43,884 nucleotides of DNA, from IMG/VR virus record IMGVR_UViG_3300032087_000806, positions 1-43,884 of that record, one strand, 5' to 3'. The position numbers were made by a program, and so were the translations under genes. Source of the DNA: a virus. The number at the start of each line of letters is the position of its first letter. Within the stretch, counting starts at the first letter, position 1. Under the pieces are notes generated by a model. It was given only the letters and a program-made list of their open reading frames with translations, did no database searches and was not told the origin of the DNA. This document shows positions 37,863 through 43,884 of the stretch, piece by piece.

Positions 37863-39878
37863 ATGCCTAGGATACCAACTACTGACCTCATACAAAATCC
37901 ACAAAGATATGGATATAATTTACGTTTAGGTAATTTATTACTACGTACTTCTACAGGTCCGCAAGAAGGAAGACAATTAGTTATACAATCATCTGATGTA
38001 GAGAACCAAAATAAAATTAATGTAGCACAAAATGCAGAAGACTTTACTTCTAATTTAGGTCGTATATATTCACGTAATAATTTTAAAGGTGGTCAAGGAT
38101 TAGATACTGCACATAGAGCTAATGGACAACCTAGTGATATATCTAGATTTTGGGATAGTAAAAACATAGATGTATTTCATGGTGATGAAGATACTGCATA
38201 TCATGTACATTTGTTATATACAACAGAAAGCAAATACTCTTTTACCAACAGTAATAACTATATGGTTAGAACAACTGATGGAACTTTGTATGTGTCAGAT
38301 GGTAACACAATAATTAAATCTTCTAACAATGGTGACACATGGGCAGAAGTAACTGATGCTTCATATACAGGATTAACAATTAATTACAATATTACAGGTG
38401 CAGCAGCATTTGGTAATCAAGCTTATTTTGTAACTGCAGATAGTAGTGGAAACAATCACGAAGTAATAGAGTATGACGGTACGACATGGACAAGTAAGAA
38501 CACAAGCTCTAATACATCAACTAGATTAAATGGTATATGGTTAGAAAAAGGTAGATTTATAATTGCAGGATACAATGATGACGCTGCATATTTATGGGAA
38601 GTAAATCCTTTTGATACTACATGGTCATCAGAATTGTCTACTTCTAATTACATTAGCAGAACAGAACCTACTCATACTTACTCTAGTGCTACAGATGCAG
38701 GTGCTGCAATACTTGTGTCTGCTACAGACGGCAATATATATTCATTAAAAGAAGATGAACAAAGTGGATTGTTAGTACTTAAAGGACGAACACGTATAGG
38801 TTTTGAGGAAGTACATACTGTAGCAGCAGCAGAAGGTATTGTATTTTTTGGTACAAAAGAACAAGCATCTAAAGTTGGTAGATTTTATAGAGCACAGTTA
38901 GTAGTAGCAGATGATTTGTATGTATTAGCTAACAGACAATTAATTAAAGAGTGGGTAACTACAGTAGACTCTGCACCACAATCAGCTTATGTATCAAGAG
39001 ATAGTATCTTTGTAGGTGTACAAGAAGATGATGACAACACATACCTATGGAGATACTATTTACCAACATCAGGATTTGCTAGAGATTTACAAATAGCTCA
39101 TAGTGGTAGTAGTAGTAATGCTAAAGTATTAGGATTAACACGCTCCGGTGATACAACCTCAAAGTTTTTAATAAGTGTAGAAGGAGAAGGAATTTATAAA
39201 GAGTCATCTACATATTGTTCAGAAGGTTTTATAGTTACTGCAGCAGCAGACTTTTATACTGCAGAAGAAAAACAATTTGTAGGTGCATCTGTATCAACAT
39301 TAGAATTAGGAGAAAATACAGAGGTAGAATTAAAGTACAGTAATAAGTTTGAAGATTTAGATAACCCTGAGAATGGTACGTATTTACAAGGCATAGTACA
39401 AAACTCAGGTTCAGGTGATTTAGAAAAACAGATAAATCCTGTAGCAAGATATATAATTGGAAAACTAATTTTAAAATCTGACAACGGTGCAGAAACTCCT
39501 AGAGTTAAATCTATACAATTTCGTGCGTTGGCTAGACCTGAGTTAGTAGTTGCACAAATACCAATAAACATATCAGATAGAGTTGAAAGACCGGGAAGAA
39601 AACCTGTAGTTATTAAAGGTTTAGGTGACAAGTTATATGAAAAGCTTAGACAACTTGAAGGTGATGCAATTACTTTACAGATATTTCAACCTAATGAAGT
39701 TATAAGAGGTGTAGTAGAAAGAGTTACATATCCAATTCAAAGTAGTGAAGTAATTGGTAGTGACTTTACGTTTGCTATTGTAACTATACGTGGAACAAGA
39801 CAACCAACAGTAACACCTGTGTCATCACGTAATGTATTTGGTGGTGAAATGTTAGGTCTAATGAGATTTGGTGCTTAG
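37863..39878 (+). CDS. Tail protein with beta-propeller-like repeats
   Basis: This is a 671-residue protein. From about residue 120 to 430 it has repeated blade-like units with Asp-Gly turns (VRTTDGTLYVSDGNTIIKSS, AAFGNQAYFVTADSSGNNHE, ATDGNIYSLKEDEQSGLLVL), suggesting a propeller. The C-terminal part (ERPGRKPVVIKGLGDKLYEK) looks like a distal-tail or hub domain. It starts two bases after the previous stop. A tail-nozzle or host-contact tail tip is plausible. Confidence 0.7.
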   Translation: MPRIPTTDLIQNPQRYGYNLRLGNLLLRTSTGPQEGRQLVIQSSDVENQNKINVAQNAEDFTSNLGRIYSRNNFKGGQGLDTAHRANGQPSDISRFWDSKNIDVFHGDEDTAYHVHLLYTTESKYSFTNSNNYMVRTTDGTLYVSDGNTIIKSSNNGDTWAEVTDASYTGLTINYNITGAAAFGNQAYFVTADSSGNNHEVIEYDGTTWTSKNTSSNTSTRLNGIWLEKGRFIIAGYNDDAAYLWEVNPFDTTWSSELSTSNYISRTEPTHTYSSATDAGAAILVSATDGNIYSLKEDEQSGLLVLKGRTRIGFEEVHTVAAAEGIVFFGTKEQASKVGRFYRAQLVVADDLYVLANRQLIKEWVTTVDSAPQSAYVSRDSIFVGVQEDDDNTYLWRYYLPTSGFARDLQIAHSGSSSNAKVLGLTRSGDTTSKFLISVEGEGIYKESSTYCSEGFIVTAAADFYTAEEKQFVGASVSTLELGENTEVELKYSNKFEDLDNPENGTYLQGIVQNSGSGDLEKQINPVARYIIGKLILKSDNGAETPRVKSIQFRALARPELVVAQIPINISDRVERPGRKPVVIKGLGDKLYEKLRQLEGDAITLQIFQPNEVIRGVVERVTYPIQSSEVIGSDFTFAIVTIRGTRQPTVTPVSSRNVFGGEMLGLMRFGA

Positions 39879-39902
39879 ATATATTATGGTAGGATATTAG
39901 TT

Positions 39903-40082
39903 ATGTCAATGTTAATGTTACTTAAAGAAGGTGGAGGATTAAACATAGATACTATAGGTAATTTACCTATAGATGAAGATATAGATTTAACAGACGACAT
40001 TAATTATTCTGCTATAATAGGTCTAGCAAGTTTTGGATTATCACGTTTTGGTGATACAGTAGTAACGGAGAAGAAAGCTTAA
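39903..40082 (+). CDS. 59-residue small protein in the tail module
   Basis: ATG at 39903 with AGGAT about 8 bases upstream; TAA at 40080-40082 overlaps the next ATG. The product starts MSMLMLLKEGGGLNIDTIGN, has an acidic middle and a short hydrophobic segment (SAIIGLASFGLSRFG). Tight coupling to the tail-fibre gene supports it. Function unknown. Confidence 0.65.
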   Translation: MSMLMLLKEGGGLNIDTIGNLPIDEDIDLTDDINYSAIIGLASFGLSRFGDTVVTEKKA

Positions 40083-41026
40083 TGACATTACAAACAGCTG
40101 AATACAGTAACTTTTTTGAAACAACATTAGACGGCAATGTAGCCGGTGGTGACACTACAATAACTCTTAGTGCATTACCTACATCAGATGGTACAACTTT
40201 CATAGATGCACCATATTATTTAGTCATAAACCCTGATAGCACAACTAACAGAGAAGTAATAAATGTAACTTCACACAACACAGGTACATTACAAATAACA
40301 TGCACTAGAGATGTTGAAGGTAGGCACTCTCCTGACATTCCTCACGACACAGGTACAACTGTCCGTATGTCAGTAGTAGGTGAAATGTTTGAAGATTTAC
40401 ATGATAGATTAAATGACGTTGCATTAACAGGTGATGTTACAGGTACAATAAATTCAGCTACACAAGATATAGCTACAACATTAGCTAGTGGTATAGATGC
40501 TACTAAGATTGCAGATGGTTCTGTTACAAGTGCAGAGTTCCAATATATTGGTGGACTTACATCTGATGCACAAACACAATTAGATGCTAAAGCAACTACA
40601 GCAGACACATTAGATGAGTTTGGTAATCCTGTTGCAGCACTAGATATTAACGACCAAGAACTTACAAAGTTTGTAGCTAAAGATTACAAAGAAGATGTTG
40701 CTACTACTTCTGATAGTGGAACAAGTTTTGCTGCAAACGTACTTACACTAGATGTGCAAGATGGAAATATATTTGATATAACACTTGATGGTAATATAAC
40801 AACTTGGACTATAAACAATATGGATTCGGGTACAACTATCAGCGTAATTTTAAGACAAGATGCAACAGGTAGTAGAACTGCACCTACACAAATAAACTCT
40901 ACAACCATTAAGACAGTAGATGGTGGTGGATTAGAATTATCAACTGCTGCTTCAGCTATAGATGTAGTTACAGTATTTTATGATGGCACAGACTACTTAG
41001 TCTTTAGTCAAGTGAATATGAGTTAA
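40082..41026 (+). CDS. Tail fibre protein
   Basis: This is a 314-residue protein. The N-terminal 110 residues are beta-rich (GGDTTITLSALPTSDGTTFI, GTLQITCTRDVEGR), a likely virion-attachment domain. The middle holds trimeric-fibre sequence typical of phage fibres (ALTGDVTGTINSATQDIATT, SVTSAEFQYIGGLTSDAQTQ, then LDAKA). The C-terminal part is beta-structured. It precedes the glycine-rich adhesin gene by one base, so the two likely form one fibre. Confidence 0.83.
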   Translation: MTLQTAEYSNFFETTLDGNVAGGDTTITLSALPTSDGTTFIDAPYYLVINPDSTTNREVINVTSHNTGTLQITCTRDVEGRHSPDIPHDTGTTVRMSVVGEMFEDLHDRLNDVALTGDVTGTINSATQDIATTLASGIDATKIADGSVTSAEFQYIGGLTSDAQTQLDAKATTADTLDEFGNPVAALDINDQELTKFVAKDYKEDVATTSDSGTSFAANVLTLDVQDGNIFDITLDGNITTWTINNMDSGTTISVILRQDATGSRTAPTQINSTTIKTVDGGGLELSTAASAIDVVTVFYDGTDYLVFSQVNMS

Positions 41027-41027
41027 T

Positions 41028-41921
41028 ATGGCTCCTTTAGGGTTTGCTAAAGTAGGATGGCAAGGTGGAGCAGGATTTTCACCGGTAGTTGCAACAGGTG
41101 GAACAATTAACACATACACAGAAGGTGGCGTAGAATACAAATCACACACATTTACAGGAGACGGTTCGTGGTCAGTATCTGATTCCGGTTCTGAAGGCAC
41201 TATACAAATAATGGTTCTTGCAGGTGGAGGTTCAGGTGGTGGCGGTGGTGTAGATGATAGAGGTGGTGGCGGTGGTGCAGGCGGTATGCTTGTAGAAACT
41301 GCTACTATATCTGCTACAGGAAGTTACGCTATTGATGTTGGTGGCGGTGGTGCAGGCACTAGGTGGCGTTCAGACCAAGGTAATCCGGGAGCTGATAGTA
41401 CTATAGCTAATCCTTCAGCTACAATAATTGCTAGAGGTCAAAATGGTGGTAGAGGCGGTGGCTATGCAGGTTCCGGTGGAGCAGGTGGTTCCGGTGGTGG
41501 CGGTGGAGGTAGTTCAAGTAACGGTGGTGGAAGACAATTTGACACAGTTAATTATCCTTCTACTGCACAAGGTAATGCAGGTTATAAAGGTAAAGGTGGC
41601 GGTGGAGGTGGAGCAGGTGGTTCTACAGGAGACACTACAACAACAGCAAGTGGTGGTGGTCAAACAGGTTTAACTAATACTTATAAAGACGGTACATCTG
41701 ATAAATATGCAGGTGGCGGTGGTGGCGGTGGTAGTAGTGCAGTTTCAGGTTTTGGAGGTACAAGTAGTCCGGGAGGAGCAGGAAATGGTAATCCTGCACC
41801 TGCTAATCAAGGCGGAGGTAGCGGAGGTAATATGGGTTCTAACGCAGGTGGAAGTGATAATTGGGCAACTTCTAATGGAGGTTCCGGTATAGTTATAATA
41901 AGGTATCTTACAGGTAACTAA
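41028..41921 (+). CDS. Glycine-rich tail adhesin
   Basis: This is a 297-residue protein. It has a beta-strand start (GVEYKSHTFTGDGSWSVSDS, then IQIMVLAGGG), then long GGGG-rich stretches interrupted by variable residues (about residues 65-280), ending SGIVIIRYLTGN. The framework matches glycine-rich polyglycine-II-like adhesins at phage fibre tips, where variable loops between the glycine layers set receptor specificity. The repeated GGT/GGC codons create other open frames in the same stretch; these are artefacts. It should decide host range. Confidence 0.83.
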   Translation: MAPLGFAKVGWQGGAGFSPVVATGGTINTYTEGGVEYKSHTFTGDGSWSVSDSGSEGTIQIMVLAGGGSGGGGGVDDRGGGGGAGGMLVETATISATGSYAIDVGGGGAGTRWRSDQGNPGADSTIANPSATIIARGQNGGRGGGYAGSGGAGGSGGGGGGSSSNGGGRQFDTVNYPSTAQGNAGYKGKGGGGGGAGGSTGDTTTTASGGGQTGLTNTYKDGTSDKYAGGGGGGGSSAVSGFGGTSSPGGAGNGNPAPANQGGGSGGNMGSNAGGSDNWATSNGGSGIVIIRYLTGN

Positions 41922-42205
41922 TGGCACACTTTGCAAAACTAGATGAAAATAATAATGTATTAAGAGTATCAGTAGTTAATAATGATGATATTCAAGATGA
42001 AAATGGTAATGAACAAGAATCTATAGGTATATCTTTATTACAAAATTTACACGGTGCAGATACTATATGGAAACAAACATCTTATAACAATAATTTTAGA
42101 GGAATGTATGCAGCAATAGGTGGAGTTTATGACCCTACACACGATAAATTTGTACCACCGGGTGCTAGACTTACTGCTGAAGGAGAATACGAACAAGCAG
42201 TATAA
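41921..42205 (+). CDS. Small tail-fibre-associated protein of marine phages
   Basis: This is a 94-residue product with MAHFAKLDENNNVLRVSVVN, GISLLQNLHGADTIWKQTSY and NNNFRGMYAAIGGVYDPTHD. This set of phrases is a widespread short protein in marine cyanophages and pelagiphages, next to tail-fibre genes; its exact role is not known to me. It overlaps the adhesin stop (TAATG). Confidence 0.83.
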   Translation: MAHFAKLDENNNVLRVSVVNNDDIQDENGNEQESIGISLLQNLHGADTIWKQTSYNNNFRGMYAAIGGVYDPTHDKFVPPGARLTAEGEYEQAV

Positions 42206-42214
42206 AGGTGGATA

Positions 42215-43327
42215 ATGAAAAAAATATCTATTATAGGTAAAGGTACAGCAGGTATTTTATCTGCAAATCATTTTGCTTATTACACAGACCCTAATGAAGT
42301 AGAAATAGAATGTTACTTTGATAGCAATATTAAAGAACAAACTGTAGGTGAAGGTACTACTGTTGATATACCTAAAATGCTTAGTACTACACAAGGGTTA
42401 GAATTTAACGATATATTCAAACTTGTTAATGGCAATTTTAAAACAGGAATACATTACATAGGTTGGGGTAAACAAGATTTTATGCACACATTTCCTATGC
42501 CTAATGTATCAATACATTTCAATGCAGTTATGTTACAAGATTTATTAAAAGAAAGATTAAGTGACAGAGTTAAATTTATAGATGAAAATGTAAACCCACT
42601 TAAATTAAACACAGACCACGTCATAGATTGTACAGGTAAACCAAAAGATATGAGTGATATGAAAGTTGCAGAATATATACCTGTAAACTCTGCACTTGTA
42701 TTTCAATGTAGTTGGGATGTGCCACGATACACTCACACGATATGTATAGCACACAAGTATGGTTGGATATTTGGCATACCTTTACAAGATAGAATGAGTT
42801 TTGGATATTTATATAACAATAAAATAAACAATATAAACGAAATTAAAAATGAATTATATTCAGTTATAGATGAATATGGATTTTCAGGTATAGATAAAGA
42901 ATCACATTTTGAATTTAATAACTATTATAGAAAACAAAATTACTTTAAAAATTATACATACAATGGTAACGCTAGTTTTTTTCTTGAACCTATGGAAGCT
43001 ACAAGTATTGCAACAGTTGATGAAATAAATAGATTTTTATACGACACAATATTTAATGATTTAAATTACAACATAGCTAATTCTATATATGATGAGTGGT
43101 TTGCTAAAGTACAAGATGTTATAACTATACATTACTTAGCAGGGTCAAGTTATGATACAGAATTTTGGAAACACGCTGTTAAACTTGCAAAACTTAATTG
43201 GGAAAAAAGGTCTATTAATTTTAATATCTTAATAGATAGTGTTAAGAACAACAAAGTTATTGGTAATTATGGTACTTGGACAACAAAATCTTGGGAGCAA
43301 AACCTTACTTCATTAGGTTTTTTATAA
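42215..43327 (+). CDS. Tryptophan-halogenase-like flavoprotein
   Basis: This is a 370-residue protein with the FAD-binding start ISIIGKGTAG (GxGxxG type, residues 8-13), a Lys in FKTGIHYIGWG (Lys76) where halogenases keep the catalytic lysine, GWIFGIP (183-189) in place of the WxWxIP motif that blocks mono-oxygenase activity, and FFLEPMEATS (256-264) corresponding to the conserved FLEP-E-S region. A related cyanophage enzyme (VirX1 of phage Syn10) was shown to halogenate substrates. Here one tryptophan of the motif is Phe and the protein is shorter than the usual 500 residues. AAGGTGG lies 4 bases before the ATG. The substrate is unknown; modifying a fibre, surface molecule or small metabolite are all possible. 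Confidence 0.82.
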   Translation: MKKISIIGKGTAGILSANHFAYYTDPNEVEIECYFDSNIKEQTVGEGTTVDIPKMLSTTQGLEFNDIFKLVNGNFKTGIHYIGWGKQDFMHTFPMPNVSIHFNAVMLQDLLKERLSDRVKFIDENVNPLKLNTDHVIDCTGKPKDMSDMKVAEYIPVNSALVFQCSWDVPRYTHTICIAHKYGWIFGIPLQDRMSFGYLYNNKINNINEIKNELYSVIDEYGFSGIDKESHFEFNNYYRKQNYFKNYTYNGNASFFLEPMEATSIATVDEINRFLYDTIFNDLNYNIANSIYDEWFAKVQDVITIHYLAGSSYDTEFWKHAVKLAKLNWEKRSINFNILIDSVKNNKVIGNYGTWTTKSWEQNLTSLGFL

Positions 43328-43350
43328 TTTAATATGATACAATCAAAAGC

Positions 43351-43500
43351 ATGGATTTTATTATTGTTTTTGCTTTAGGTTATTGTTTTAAAGATTTTAC
43401 ATCTTATCTTAAACAATTAGTAAATAACATTAATTACAATAAAGAGTTTGAGACTATTATTGATTTAGATAATGAGTGGAGTAAGGACGACCTACCATAA
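43351..43500 (+). CDS. 49-residue protein with an N-terminal membrane segment
   Basis: ATG at 43351 to TAA at 43498-43500, which overlaps the next ATG. The product begins MDFIIVFALGYCFKDFTSYL, a short hydrophobic segment, then a charged tail (IIDLDNEWSKDDLP). No ribosome site is clear; TATGAT at 43333-43338 could be a -10. It may be a small membrane protein of the lysis module, such as an accessory holin or spanin part. Confidence 0.55.
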   Translation: MDFIIVFALGYCFKDFTSYLKQLVNNINYNKEFETIIDLDNEWSKDDLP

Positions 43501-43676
43501 TGTCTAGCGAAAAATATCAAAACGGATTTACACAGAAGGAGTTGAATATAATGATATTAGAAAAACTAGATAAAATAGAAGAACAGCTTGATACTAAATT
43601 AGACAAATCAGAGTTTCACAAAATATTAGGATTAGTAGGCACAGTAGCAATAGTTATTAGTGCTTACTTAATGTAA
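43500..43676 (+). CDS. XhlA-like coiled-coil plus membrane-anchor protein
   Basis: The frame from ATG 43500 gives 58 residues; an internal ATG at 43551 with AAGGAG upstream gives 41 and may be the main start. The product has a coiled coil (MILEKLDKIEEQLDTKLDKS) followed by one C-terminal membrane helix (ILGLVGTVAIVISAYLM). This is the layout of XhlA-type proteins, which assist holins and endolysins. It lies upstream of amidase and holin if the genome is circular. Confidence 0.6.
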   Translation: MSSEKYQNGFTQKELNIMILEKLDKIEEQLDTKLDKSEFHKILGLVGTVAIVISAYLM

Positions 43677-43679
43677 ACA

Positions 43680-43847
43680 ATGGGAAAGATGAGTGAGTTA
43701 CATATAGAAATGAATAAATTTAAAATTACATATAAAGATAAAACAGAAACATTTCAGTTACCTGAAGATATGTTTACAGATAATCCTGTATTTGTAGATA
43801 CATCACAAGAGTTTGATGATGATTGTGGAGATGCTTGTAAGATATGA
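43680..43847 (+). CDS. 55-residue acidic small protein
   Basis: ATG at 43680 (or 43689) to TGA at 43845-43847. The product has a beta hairpin-like core (KFKITYKDKTETFQLPEDMF) and an Asp-rich tail with two cysteines (DDDCGDACKI). The stop overlaps the next start. Function unknown. Confidence 0.58.
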   Translation: MGKMSELHIEMNKFKITYKDKTETFQLPEDMFTDNPVFVDTSQEFDDDCGDACKI

Positions 43848-43884
43848 TGAAAAAAATAAAAGATAACATAGGTTTAGTTGCAAC
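43844..43884 (+). CDS. N-terminal start of the gene that continues at base 1
   Basis: ATG at 43844 or 43847 begins MMKKIKDNIGLVA and runs off the end with two bases (AC) of the next codon. Joining to base 1 (T) makes ACT and continues in frame into the 65 residues ending at 199. The start overlaps the previous stop (ATGATG). It is the other half of the feature at 1-199. Confidence 0.7.
   Translation, partial: MMKKIKDNIGLVA

Noticed and set aside
41428-41892. Val/Gln-rich open frames in the adhesin region
   Set aside because: They are frame-shifted readings of GGT repeats and have no ribosome site.
1-43884. CRISPR array, insertion sequence, integrase or attachment site
   Set aside because: No regularly spaced repeat array, transposase or recombinase motif was seen on either strand.

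Overview
The window reads as a tailed double-stranded DNA phage genome of about 43.9 kb. It is AT-rich (about one third GC by eye), densely packed, and most late genes overlap by 1-4 bases. Marine phage hallmarks are a small tail-fibre-associated protein family, a tryptophan-halogenase-like flavoprotein, a CobS/CobT-like AAA+/VWA pair and a glycine-rich adhesin. An r1t-type holin and a PGRP-fold amidase suggest a host with accessible peptidoglycan. A low-GC marine bacterium, perhaps a low-GC marine actinobacterium, is my guess and is not proven by anything here. I see no integrase, repressor/antirepressor pair, tRNA or CRISPR array.

The sequence is probably a complete circle or a circularly permuted genome. 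The open frame that runs off the right end (from 43844/43847) continues without a stop, in the correct frame, into the open frame at bases 1-199. The lysis genes sit on both sides of that junction. The map then has one divergent control region (12083-13016), one convergent meeting point (1851-1861) and two transcription arms.

Leftward (early) arm, 12076 down to 1851: small unknown proteins, several of them zinc-ribbon-like, then a compact noncoding block full of inverted repeats (9932-10339), more small proteins, a minimal MoxR/CobS-like AAA+ ATPase next to a CobT-like VWA protein, a cluster of four ATCGC-type hairpins (terminators plus a likely operator), a small HTH protein, a calcineurin-like metallophosphoesterase and an ERF-family single-strand annealing protein. 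No DNA polymerase, primase or helicase is recognisable, so replication seems to rest on the host plus recombination proteins.

Rightward (late) arm, 13017 to 43884 and on through 1861: a terminase with an N-terminal zinc-finger/HTH extension, portal, two small proteins, a 1721-residue and a 2583-residue giant protein separated by a 455-residue protein and a lysozyme-like protein, two more unknown structural proteins, then a promoter and structured leader ahead of scaffold and major capsid genes, adaptor-like and tail proteins, tail fibre, glycine-rich adhesin, a small tail-fibre-associated protein, the halogenase-like enzyme, then small membrane/coiled-coil genes, amidase, holin and a run of tiny very basic proteins. 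The gene set lacks a recognisable sheath, tube or conventional tape measure, which favours a short-tailed virion with very large internal (ejection) proteins. That is inference from gene order.
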